Positions 1-5,970 of a stretch of DNA of 6,764 bases are shown one piece after another (the first letter of the stretch is position 1; every line of letters starts with the position of its first letter). The stretch lies in assembly GCA_013813615.1 (NCBI GenBank), contig JACCRJ010000031.1, positions 1 through 6,764 of the forward strand. Direction: 5' to 3'. The notes beneath the pieces are model-generated. The model saw only the letters and a program-made list of their open reading frames with translations. It was not told where the DNA came from and searched no databases. Source of the DNA: Lautropia sp. (GTDB lineage: Bacteria > Pseudomonadota > Gammaproteobacteria > Burkholderiales > Burkholderiaceae_E). Both the position numbers and the translations under genes were made by a program.

Positions 1-180
1 GGTCTCGGCAGTGCGACCATAGCCGCAAAGGCTGGTGGTGATCATGCGCCACCGCGGCTGAAGCAGGCGCTGGATGGGCCGCCAGGCGGCGGCCGTGCTG
101 TACGAGCCCGGCACGAAGAGGAGAACCGGTCCTTCACCCGAATCGACGCACTCGATAGCCGAGCCAGCAGCGTGCAGCAT
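1..180 (-). CDS. alpha/beta hydrolase, N-terminal part (cut by window edge)
   Basis: This is the 5' end of a gene that continues past the left edge; 60 codons are visible. After a short lead the protein reads IECVDSGEGPVLLFVPGS, then a segment with AAAWRPIQRLL and a segment ending CGYGRT. This is the opening of an alpha/beta hydrolase: strand, oxyanion-hole loop (PGS in place of the usual HGx), helix, then the strand leading to the GYGxS-type turn. The catalytic Ser, acid and His would lie outside the window, so substrate and activity are unknown. I chose the ATG at 180 because GGGA lies 6 bases upstream and the fold begins right after it. An in-frame ATG at 222, 7 bases after the preceding stop, would add 14 residues but has no visible ribosome site. 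It lies downstream of the hydrolase-glycosyltransferase gene on the same strand and is probably the third gene of that operon. Confidence 0.7.
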   Translation of the reverse strand, partial: MLHAAGSAIECVDSGEGPVLLFVPGSYSTAAAWRPIQRLLQPRWRMITTSLCGYGRTAET

Positions 181-229
181 GTTCGTTCCCAAGAATGACG
201 CGGCCCAGGAAAGCCGCAGCATACTGCGG

Positions 230-2392
230 TCAGGGCGTCGCCCACGAGCGGTTTTCCATGACCCCGAGTATTTGCTCGGCAGCCCTGGCCGCGCCGTCCA
301 GTTCAACCGGCTTGTAGCTCACCGGCGCGTGCATGGTGTGCAGCGCCTTCTCCGCCAATTCGGCGGCGGTCACTTCACGGAAGCGGACGGAGCAGTCCGC
401 ACAATAGTTCTGCAGCCGGTTCCTCACGTGAATGCACTGCTCGAAATGGCGCTCCAGCGGAAAGCTGAGAAAGGGGCGACGGGTGGCCACCAGTTCCATG
501 CAGGTGCTGAGCCCGCCCTGCACCAGCGCCAGATCGGCACACGCCAGGTGCTCGAAAAGCCGGTGGACGTAAGGCACGACCTCCAGGCCTTCATGCACCG
601 GGAACGCCTCGTGTGCCATCCTGGGACCGGCGACGAGGATCAGGCGCAATTCAGGCAACTGGTGCTTCATCAGCGGAAAGGCGTCGGCGATCCGGTGCAG
701 GAGCGGCGCGCCCACCGACGTCCCGCCCACCGCGGCGATCACCAGCTTCTCTTCGCGCCGATAGCCGTGGCGGGATCGCAATTGGTCGGTATCCGCCAGG
801 CTCTTCGGGTCGAAGGGCAAGGCGTAGCCGGTGAAAGTGTAGTTGCGTCGCGTCCAGTCCCGGATCAGCGGCAGGCCGGGCCCGAAGGGAACCTGCGGCA
901 CGTCCTCCGGGTTGCCGACGAAGATGGCGCGGTCGCGGATCCACGGATACCGTGCCACGTGCTCGATGTCGTCCGCGTTGCGGTCGGCGCATAGAAACGC
1001 TTCGCGCTCGTTGCCGTCCTCCATCGGCAGGCAGCCGACGAAGTCGGTCAGGAAGACGAAAGGCTGCCGCTTGAGCTCCGGGTTCTCGTGGTAGTGGTAA
1101 TCCACCTCCCAGGCCTCGTCACCGATGACGATGTCGTAGTGCTCTGCTTCCAGAAGTTCGGTGAACACCAGGAAGTTGCGGGCCATCACCTCGTCCATCG
1201 TGCGCAGCGCGAAGAACGCCTGCAGGTCGTGCTCGCCCGCAAGGGCCTCGAAGTGACGGCTCTCGTTGGCCAGCCGTCGGGTGAGCGGATGAACCCGCTC
1301 GCCCTCGCGCTCGAGGTAGGTGGACGCCGGATGTGCGGTGAACCAGTCGATGGCGAGGTCCGGATGGCGCGTGCGCATCTCCCGGGCGATGGCGAGATCG
1401 CGCTGCACGTGGCCGAGGCCGATCGCGCTGGATACGAACAGGGCCTTGCGCTGGCGGGCCATCGCCCGGACCCAGGTCGACCGCTTCGGGCGCTCGCCGG
1501 TGAAGTCGACCAGCAGCCGGACGAACGCGACCGGGTCTCGCGCCGGCAGCAGGTGGCCGCCTTCGCCGATCGTCACGAAGCGGGCATTGGGGATCAGCCG
1601 TGCCGCAGCTTCGCCCTGGGCATAGGGAACCCGCTTGTCCTTGTCGCCGTGTATCACGAGGGTCGGGCAGCGCAGGGCATGGGCTTGGGCGCTCAGGTCA
1701 TGGCCGAGCCAGCCGGCAAGCCCCATCGCCACCGTGTGGCCGTCGGTAGCACAGCCGTCGAGCACCGCATCCTCGTACGGCTTGGTGGAATGCGGCTCGT
1801 TGAAGCAGATGCTGAAGAACTCGTGAAGGTAGGCCGGCCAGTTGTCGCGCATGCTGGCCAGGTTTTTCGCCACCGCATCGGCCGTGGCGGCGCCCTCCAG
1901 CTTCCGCTCGATCCAGCCGCCGACCAGCACCAGGTGCGTTGCGCGCTCGGGCTGCTCGAAGGCGAAGCGTATCGCCGTCATGGCAGTCGCGGAGATGCCG
2001 ACGACGGCCACCCGCTCGATCTGCAGACGGTCGAGCACCGCGACGAAATCTGCGTAGTAATGATCGAAGGAATATTCCTGCGGTGCGGCCGGACGATCGG
2101 ATCGTCCATTGCCGCGAAGGTCCATCACCACGACCCGGAAGTGCTGGGACAGGTAAGGCACCACGCCCTTGAGCATGTGGGCATTGGCGATCTGGAAGAT
2201 CGGTGCGAATGCCAGCCAGGGGCCGCTGTCACCGTACTGGGCATACCAGGATCGCACGCCGTCGCGTTCGATGCAGCCTTCACGGTCCGGCGTGACGGTT
2301 TCGAACGGATTGTCCGGCGGCGGCATGCCCGGCTCCCGCAGCGGACCGACGGTTCGCAGCAATTCAGACGGGACCGCAGGCCGATCGCTCAT
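230..2392 (-). CDS. alpha/beta hydrolase-glycosyltransferase fusion protein
   Basis: This 720-residue protein has two domains. Residues about 40-300 form an alpha/beta hydrolase: the MDLRGNGRSDRP turn (90-101), the nucleophile elbow VGISAT with Ser134, the acid in LVIHGDKD (Asp250 or Asp252), and His280 in EGGHLLP. The elbow has Thr136 where GxSxG has glycine. Residues about 315-715 resemble a GT-B glycosyltransferase of the MurG/GT28 or UGT/GT1 type. They begin with a glycine-rich acceptor-side loop (SSAIGLGHVQRD, 321-332), have a second Rossmann start (VIAAVGGTS, 551-559) and a donor-binding motif (VQGGLSTCMELVATRRP, 624-640) followed by HFEQ. A basic linker near 300-315 joins them. The start at 2392 overlaps the TetR stop as ATGA, implying translational coupling. 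The frame stays open upstream to 2677, but that part lies inside the TetR gene and is rejected. No signal peptide or membrane helix is visible, so it is probably cytoplasmic. Substrates are unknown. Confidence 0.88.
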   Translation of the reverse strand: MSDRPAVPSELLRTVGPLREPGMPPPDNPFETVTPDREGCIERDGVRSWYAQYGDSGPWLAFAPIFQIANAHMLKGVVPYLSQHFRVVVMDLRGNGRSDRPAAPQEYSFDHYYADFVAVLDRLQIERVAVVGISATAMTAIRFAFEQPERATHLVLVGGWIERKLEGAATADAVAKNLASMRDNWPAYLHEFFSICFNEPHSTKPYEDAVLDGCATDGHTVAMGLAGWLGHDLSAQAHALRCPTLVIHGDKDKRVPYAQGEAAARLIPNARFVTIGEGGHLLPARDPVAFVRLLVDFTGERPKRSTWVRAMARQRKALFVSSAIGLGHVQRDLAIAREMRTRHPDLAIDWFTAHPASTYLEREGERVHPLTRRLANESRHFEALAGEHDLQAFFALRTMDEVMARNFLVFTELLEAEHYDIVIGDEAWEVDYHYHENPELKRQPFVFLTDFVGCLPMEDGNEREAFLCADRNADDIEHVARYPWIRDRAIFVGNPEDVPQVPFGPGLPLIRDWTRRNYTFTGYALPFDPKSLADTDQLRSRHGYRREEKLVIAAVGGTSVGAPLLHRIADAFPLMKHQLPELRLILVAGPRMAHEAFPVHEGLEVVPYVHRLFEHLACADLALVQGGLSTCMELVATRRPFLSFPLERHFEQCIHVRNRLQNYCADCSVRFREVTAAELAEKALHTMHAPVSYKPVELDGAARAAEQILGVMENRSWATP

Positions 2393-3126
2393 TTGCTTCT
2401 CCGGCGTGGCGCGGCCTTTGCCGGCGCCTTTGCCGGCGCTTTTGCCTGCGCCTTTCGCGGCGCCTTCGCGTGTCCGACGTGACGCAGCAGCGTCGCCACC
2501 GCATCCAGCGCTTCGCGCTGGTGCCCCTGGTCTTCCGGCACACCCAGCGCCATGCTCGCTTCGAGGCCCATCCAGAACCAGCCGATCCAGGCGGAGATGG
2601 CCCGCGCGGCGATCGGCAGCTTCAGGCCCGATTCCTGGATAAACTCCTCGACCGCGCTTTCCACCAGACGGTGCCACGCGAGCAACCGCGGTGTGAACTC
2701 CTCGCGAAGTGCCTCGTCATGAAAGCTTGCGCCCATCAATTCCATCAGCAGCTTGACGAAACCGGAGCGCAGGTCTTCCTCGTAGAACTCGCAGGCCTGC
2801 TGCCATTTCTCCTCGGCGGAAGCAGCCTGGCCGTACATGCGTGTCTGGCGCTGCAGGAGGAGGTTGTTGGCCTCGTCCAGCACGGCCATGACAAGCTGCT
2901 GCTTTCCCTGGAAGTGGTAGCCGATCAGGGCATGGTTCACCCCGGCGTCAGCGGCGATATCCCGCACGTTGAGCCTGGCGTAGCCATGCTCGACCAGCCG
3001 CCGCCGTGCCGCGGACAGGATCAGCGAACGGGTGCTCAAGCCGTCGGCGCGCCGCCTGGGCGCGGCTTTGCGCCGGGAGACGGGCTTGCCGGAGTCCGGT
3101 GCAGGTTGAACGGCTGGTTTATCCAT
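2389..3126 (-). CDS. TetR/AcrR-family transcriptional regulator with basic C-terminal tail
   Basis: This 245-residue protein is probably a ligand-responsive repressor. The N-terminal DNA-binding domain spans about residues 30-80: STRSLILSAARRRLVEHGYA, then the helix-turn-helix VRDIAADAGVNHALIGYHFQGKQQL, which is classic TetR. Residues about 85-217 form a helical ligand and dimer domain too variable to assign a ligand. Two oddities flank the core: a basic N-terminal arm (residues 14-27, rich in Arg and Lys) and a low-complexity tail (219-245) of KAPA-type units ending RRRSK, which resembles histone-H1/AlgP-type tails. The tail could add non-specific DNA affinity (inference). The gene heads the minus-strand operon, overlaps the fusion gene by 4 bases and probably represses it and itself through repeats at 3103-3162. 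The ATG at 3126 is the first in frame after the likely promoter. Confidence 0.92.
   Translation of the reverse strand: MDKPAVQPAPDSGKPVSRRKAAPRRRADGLSTRSLILSAARRRLVEHGYARLNVRDIAADAGVNHALIGYHFQGKQQLVMAVLDEANNLLLQRQTRMYGQAASAEEKWQQACEFYEEDLRSGFVKLLMELMGASFHDEALREEFTPRLLAWHRLVESAVEEFIQESGLKLPIAARAISAWIGWFWMGLEASMALGVPEDQGHQREALDAVATLLRHVGHAKAPRKAQAKAPAKAPAKAAPRRRSK
2414..2473 (-). repeat. 12-bp tandem repeat encoding the KAPA-type tail of the TetR protein
   Basis: On the plus strand two perfect 12-base units (GCCTTTGCCGGC, 2414-2425 and 2426-2437) are followed by three degenerating units to 2473. Read on the minus strand they encode four-residue Ala/Pro/Lys units in the C-terminal tail. The unit length is a multiple of three, so copy-number change would lengthen or shorten the tail without breaking the frame. 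Confidence 0.7.
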
Positions 3127-3137
3127 TTGTTCAACCT
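3103..3137. promoter_or_regulatory. inverted repeat spanning the tetR start codon, candidate operator
   Basis: AGGTTGAAC (3103-3111) and its exact reverse complement GTTCAACCT (3129-3137) form a perfect 9-bp inverted repeat with a 17-bp spacer. The TetR start codon (3124-3126) is inside the spacer, next to the right arm. The centre-to-centre arm distance of 26 bp is about two and a half helical turns. TetR-family proteins commonly bind inverted repeats near their own start, so autoregulation is the obvious reading. No binding evidence is available, and hairpin formation in the mRNA is an alternative role. Confidence 0.5.
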
Positions 3138-3160
3138 ACCATCCTGCCGCCACTTGTCAA
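3133..3160 (-). promoter_or_regulatory. candidate promoter of the tetR operon overlapped by a third half-site
   Basis: On the minus strand a consensus -35 hexamer TTGACA (3160-3155) is followed after 16 bases by TAGGTT (3138-3133), a weak -10 matching three of six consensus bases. Initiation would fall near 3126, so the message may be leaderless or nearly so. The -35 is part of CCACTTGTCAACC (3150-3162, plus strand), an imperfect direct copy of CCATTTGTTCAACC (3123-3136), which holds the right arm of the inverted repeat. Repressor bound there would cover both promoter elements. Confidence 0.4.
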
Positions 3161-3283
3161 CCGTGCGCCTCGATCTCGGGCCCCCTGATGAGGACCTCTG
3201 ATTCAGACGCCACAGCGCCGGGCCTTCGGTCGTTGCCGCGAGCCCCTTCGTCAGGAGGCATCCGAGCCGTCCCACGCGCGCAT

Positions 3284-3288
3284 GGGAG
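3284..3288 (+). promoter_or_regulatory. ribosome binding site deciding the GGDEF gene start
   Basis: GGGAG lies 8 bases before the ATG at 3297. It overlaps the alternative upstream ATG at 3282, which has no comparable site, so 3297 is preferred. Confidence 0.6.
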
Positions 3289-3296
3289 CATGTGCC

Positions 3297-4133
3297 ATGT
3301 CCTCGATCGATCATCCTTTGCCCGCGTACCGCTCTTCCCCCTGGGTCCAGGCTGTCGGAGCGCTGGCCGAACGCATCGGCCTCTGGCCGGCCGTTGCGCT
3401 GATGACCGTGGCAAGCACCCTGCTCTCGCTGCTGGTCTGCATGCTGATCGCGTCGGTGTATCCCCCGCTTTCGGTCATTCGGATGGTTCAGATGAGCCTC
3501 GCCGTACCGACGATCATCGCACCGCCGATCTTCTTCGTGATCTTCCGCCTGATCGGCGACCTGAACATGACGCGCGAAGCCTTGCGCCAGATTGCGAACC
3601 ACGACGGCCTGACCCAGGCGCACACCCGCCGCTTCTTCATGGAAGCGGTCAACACGCCGCCCCCGGGCGCCACCGTTGCACCCCAGGCGCCCGACAGCAT
3701 CCTCCTGCTCGACATCGACGACCTCAAGCAGATCAACGACCGCCACGGTCACCTGCTAGGCGACGTGGTGCTGAGGGCCGTCAGCGATACCTGTCGCAGG
3801 CATCTGCGAAGCCGGGACCTGTTCGCCCGGTTCGGCGGCGAGGAGTTCGTGATCCTGGTGACCGAGGCGGGCGGGGACCTGGTGCAGGCAATTGCAGAGC
3901 GGATCCGACGGGCGGTGGCAGAACTCGACATCCGCGACAGCGCCGGCCGCCAGGTCCGGGTGACGGTCAGCCTGGGCATCGCGTACAGCGACAGGCGCGT
4001 GCTCGGCGCTGGCGCTGAACTCATTCAGCAGGCGCTCGGGCTTGCGGATCAGGCCCTCTACGCAGCGAAGCGCAACGGCAAGAACCGTACGGAGTTCGCC
4101 AGGCTCGGCGACTGGATGCTGATCCCCGTCTGA
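3297..4133 (+). CDS. membrane-anchored diguanylate cyclase (GGDEF domain)
   Basis: This 278-residue protein is predicted to make cyclic di-GMP from two GTP at the inner membrane. Two hydrophobic helices (about residues 29-54 and 64-86) anchor it with almost no periplasmic domain between them. The GGDEF domain fills residues about 98-266: the opening NHDGLTQAHTRRFF, the metal and nucleotide segment LLLDIDDLKQINDRHGH with Asp139, the active loop FGGEEF (GGEEF at 180-184), and the closing ADQALYAAKRNGKN. An inhibitory RxxD site (RSRD, 171-174) sits five residues before GGEEF, so product feedback inhibition is expected. All key residues are present. There is no separate sensor domain beyond the membrane segment. 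The ATG at 3297 is chosen over 3282 because GGGAG sits at the right distance. It is transcribed divergently from the tetR operon; no functional link is evident. Confidence 0.92.
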   Translation: MSSIDHPLPAYRSSPWVQAVGALAERIGLWPAVALMTVASTLLSLLVCMLIASVYPPLSVIRMVQMSLAVPTIIAPPIFFVIFRLIGDLNMTREALRQIANHDGLTQAHTRRFFMEAVNTPPPGATVAPQAPDSILLLDIDDLKQINDRHGHLLGDVVLRAVSDTCRRHLRSRDLFARFGGEEFVILVTEAGGDLVQAIAERIRRAVAELDIRDSAGRQVRVTVSLGIAYSDRRVLGAGAELIQQALGLADQALYAAKRNGKNRTEFARLGDWMLIPV

Positions 4134-4164
4134 TGCGCGCCGGAAGTCCCGGCCGGGCGGCCTG

Positions 4165-4173
4165 TGCTATTTT
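4165..4173 (+). promoter_or_regulatory. extended -10 promoter element before the SDR gene
   Basis: TGCTATTTT fits the extended -10 pattern TGnTATnnT. Its hexamer (4168-4173) ends 6 bases before the ATG at 4180, placing the expected transcription start at or next to the start codon. No Shine-Dalgarno sequence lies in front of this ATG, which fits a leaderless message. No good -35 is present at the usual spacing. The GC-rich 46-bp gap also holds a short GCCGG/CCGGC stem (4139-4153), too weak to call a terminator. Confidence 0.4.
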
Positions 4174-4179
4174 CACTGC

Positions 4180-4935
4180 ATGTTCGACCTCACCGGAAAG
4201 ATCGCGCTGGTCACCGGCGCCTCCCGCGGCCTCGGCTGGGCGATGGCCGAGTCGCTCGCAAGGGCCGGCGCCCATGTCGCGTTGAACGCCCGTGACGAAT
4301 CGGCGCTGATCGCCCGCGTCTCGGAACTGGGCGGCCGGGGGTTGTCGGCAGAAGCCTGCCCTTTCGACGTCACCGACTTCGACGCCGCCGAGCACTGCGT
4401 CGCCGACCTGGCCCGCCGGCATGACCGCTTCGACATCCTCGTCGCCAATGCCGGCATCAACCTGCGCGCCCCCATCACCGGGTTCGAACTCGCCGACTAC
4501 CAACGCGTCGTTGAAACCAACCAGACAGCCGTCTGGGTGCTGGCAAGGGCGGCCGCACGGCAGATGGTGCCGCGCCAGCGCGGACGGATCATCCTGACCG
4601 GCTCGATGAGCGCGATCAACGCGCGCGCCAACATCTCCGCCTATGTCGCCAGCAAGGGCGCGGTCCATGCGCTGACGAAGCAACTTGCCGCCGAACTGGC
4701 GAAGGACGGCATCACCGCCAACTGCATCGCCCCCGGCTTCTTTGCCACCGAGATGAACACCCCGCTGGTCGAGAACCAGGCGTTCAACGACTGGGTCTGC
4801 CAGCGCACTCCCGCTGGGCGCTGGGGCCGCGTCGAGGAGATCGGCCCGGCGGCAGTGTTCCTGGCGTCGGACGAAGCGTCCTTCGTCAGCGGCCTGATCA
4901 TGACGGTGGACGGCGGATTCACCTCGGCCATGTGA
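4180..4935 (+). CDS. short-chain dehydrogenase/reductase (gluconate 5-dehydrogenase-like)
   Basis: This 251-residue classical SDR is the usual length for the family and is a predicted soluble NAD(P)-dependent oxidoreductase. The cofactor loop is TGASRGLG (12-19), followed by the structural NAG (90-92), catalytic Asn114, Ser in the GSMS segment (142 or 144), and Tyr155/Lys159 in YVASK. After IAPGFFATEM comes the C-terminal VSGLIMTVDGGFTSAM, typical of the family. The second strand ends ALNARDE, without the aspartate that marks NAD specificity, and Arg38 favours NADP(H) (inference). The overall pattern, including the start MFDLTGKIALVTGASRGLG, is closest to gluconate 5-dehydrogenase or sugar-acid/3-oxoacyl reductase-like SDRs; the true substrate cannot be read from sequence. 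It is followed after 13 bp by the RraA-like gene, probably in one transcript. Confidence 0.93.
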   Translation: MFDLTGKIALVTGASRGLGWAMAESLARAGAHVALNARDESALIARVSELGGRGLSAEACPFDVTDFDAAEHCVADLARRHDRFDILVANAGINLRAPITGFELADYQRVVETNQTAVWVLARAAARQMVPRQRGRIILTGSMSAINARANISAYVASKGAVHALTKQLAAELAKDGITANCIAPGFFATEMNTPLVENQAFNDWVCQRTPAGRWGRVEEIGPAAVFLASDEASFVSGLIMTVDGGFTSAM

Positions 4936-4938
4936 AAC

Positions 4939-4943
4939 AGGAA
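4939..4943 (+). promoter_or_regulatory. ribosome binding site for the GTG-start RraA-like gene
   Basis: AGGAA lies 5 bases before the GTG at 4949, in the 13-bp gap after the SDR stop. It supports the GTG start and a translationally linked two-gene operon. Confidence 0.65.
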
Positions 4944-4948
4944 CCCTC

Positions 4949-5602
4949 GTGATCGACGACGCCCCGAGAATCCAGACTTCCGAGCCCCTGCGGCGCCCGC
5001 GGCCCGACCAGGTCGCTGCGTTGACGGGGGTGCCGACCGGCTTCCTGGTCGACGCGCTCGGCGGCAGCGGGGCCCTTGATTACCGCATCAAGCCGGTCGT
5101 GCCGGAGCAGTCGACGTTCTGCGGACCCGCCGTCAGCTGCAACGCCGGCCCGGCAGACAACCTGGCAGTGTTCGCCGCGCTGGATCTGCTGCAGGCGGGC
5201 GACGTGATCGTCGCATCCTGCGCCGGGCACCTCGGCTGCGCCGTCGTCGGCGATCTGCTGCTCGGAATGGCCAGGAACAGCGGCGCCGCCGGCTTCGTGA
5301 CCGATGGATGCGTGCGAGACATCCCCGGCATCCGCCAGGTCGGGCTGCCGTGCTTCGCGGTCGGCGTCACGCCGAACTCGCCGGCTCGCGAAGGTCCTGG
5401 CACCGTGGGTTTCCCGGTGGTCGTCGCCGGGGTCGCGGTGGCAACCGGCGACATCGTCGCGGCCGACCAGGATGGCGTCGTCGTGGTGCCGTTCGATCGC
5501 ATCGACGCGTGCATCGAGCGGCTGGTCCACGTGCGTGCGGCCGAAGCCGAACTCGATGCCAAGGTCAAAGCCGGGCTGAAGTCCGTGCCCTGGCAGCGCT
5601 AG
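4949..5602 (+). CDS. RraA-like / HMG-aldolase-like protein
   Basis: This 217-residue protein belongs to the RraA/DlpA-like fold. Members include metal-dependent aldolases and decarboxylases, such as 4-hydroxy-4-methyl-2-oxoglutarate aldolase, and the E. coli RNase E inhibitor RraA. Visible family landmarks are VPTGFLVDAL near the N-terminus, GDVIVASCAGHLGCAVVGDL (84-103), the catalytic and metal-binding Arg123-Asp124 in VTDGCVRD, the segment GLPCFAVGVTP, and VATGDIVAADQDGVVVVP near the C-terminus. The acidic residue expected three places after Asp in the aldolase motif (RDxxE/D) is Gly127 here, so aldolase activity is uncertain. Its place after an SDR, rather than in an RNA-processing context, favours a metabolic role. 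The GTG start is backed by AGGAA five bases upstream. It ends 23 bp from the convergent cysteine-rich gene, and I see no terminator hairpin in that gap. Confidence 0.88.
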   Translation: MIDDAPRIQTSEPLRRPRPDQVAALTGVPTGFLVDALGGSGALDYRIKPVVPEQSTFCGPAVSCNAGPADNLAVFAALDLLQAGDVIVASCAGHLGCAVVGDLLLGMARNSGAAGFVTDGCVRDIPGIRQVGLPCFAVGVTPNSPAREGPGTVGFPVVVAGVAVATGDIVAADQDGVVVVPFDRIDACIERLVHVRAAEAELDAKVKAGLKSVPWQR

Positions 5603-5625
5603 CCAGGCCCAACCCCGACGGTTTC

Positions 5626-5970
5626 CTAGGGGCAGCACTCCCAGTGCGCCAGCGGGTCGTTGCGGTCCAGGTCTCGGGTGAAACAGGCGCCGCAGTCGCG
5701 GCAGCGATACAGGATGACCTCCCCGTCGATCCTCCCCTCGGTTGCCTCACCCATGTCCCGCCTGTCGGTCTCCCGCAGCGCTTCATGCGGCGCAACCGCT
5801 GAAAGCTCTCCTTCCAGATCCTGGCAGGCCTTGCAGGCCGTTTCGAGAAGCATGTCGATCGACTCGTCGGGCAGGAAGCCCAGCATGCCAGAACGCGGCT
5901 GGGCGAGCAACGCGCCGCTCGGCAACGGCAGCAGAACGCCGGAAAAGGCAACTCCGGATGCCGGTGCCAC
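5626..5970 (-). CDS. small cysteine-rich zinc-ribbon-like protein (5' end uncertain, possible frameshift)
   Basis: I do not recognise this protein. With the GTG at 5970 (AAGG four bases upstream) it has 114 residues. From about residue 28 on it looks well folded: LPDESIDMLLETACKACQDLEGE, an acidic middle, then LYRCRDCGACFTRDLDRNDP and a final WECCP. Cysteines at 46, 49, 90, 93, 96, 112 and 113 make two or three CxxC knuckles and a terminal CC pair, which suggests a structural zinc ribbon or another metal site. The 5' end is doubtful. The first ten or so codons have poor third-position GC, while another frame from GTG 5990 codes MIDIKVVWHRHPELPFP with good codon use. This points to a one-base shift near 5942-5948 and an original gene starting at 5990. 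It follows the TSUP permease by 15-35 bp and is probably co-transcribed with it. Confidence 0.5.
   Translation of the reverse strand: MAPASGVAFSGVLLPLPSGALLAQPRSGMLGFLPDESIDMLLETACKACQDLEGELSAVAPHEALRETDRRDMGEATEGRIDGEVILYRCRDCGACFTRDLDRNDPLAHWECCP

Larger units (their letters stand above)
3127..3296. other. divergent intergenic region between tetR and the GGDEF gene
   Basis: These 170 bp separate the two divergent genes. The left third carries the operator-like repeats and the candidate tetR promoter. I see no convincing sigma-70 promoter for the GGDEF gene, no small gene with credible codon use, and no riboswitch- or terminator-like hairpin in the remainder. Confidence 0.6.

Noticed and set aside
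42..245. Minus-strand 67-codon frame just after the fusion gene
   Set aside because: It overlaps the partial second hydrolase in another frame; the hydrolase frame has recognisable family sequence and this one does not.
74..994. Plus-strand open frame of 306 codons opposite the 3' half of the fusion gene
   Set aside because: Same reason: no motif, composition typical of a shadow frame, and both genes beneath it are well supported on the minus strand.
2091..2107. Short perfect inverted repeat GGACGAT / ATCGTCC with a 3-base loop
   Set aside because: It is inside the hydrolase coding region where the codons explain it (GNGRSDRP region); a single 7-bp palindrome is not unusual in GC-rich coding DNA.
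1088..2482. Plus-strand open frame of 464 codons opposite the fusion gene
   Set aside because: It is antisense to a gene with clear domain motifs, its translation is His/Arg/Gly-rich without any recognisable fold, and long antisense frames are expected in GC-rich DNA.
2393..2677. Upstream extension of the fusion protein by 95 residues
   Set aside because: It lies inside the TetR gene in another frame and is low-complexity Gly/Ala/Arg/Lys sequence; the ATGA-linked start at 2392 is far better.
3036..3752. Minus-strand frame of 238 codons across the tetR-GGDEF intergenic region
   Set aside because: It runs antisense to the GGDEF gene and overlaps the TetR N-terminus, with no recognisable motif.
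4139..4162. GC-rich stems after the GGDEF gene as a terminator
   Set aside because: Stems are only 4-5 bp and are not directly followed by a T run; the nearby TATTTT fits better as a -10 element.
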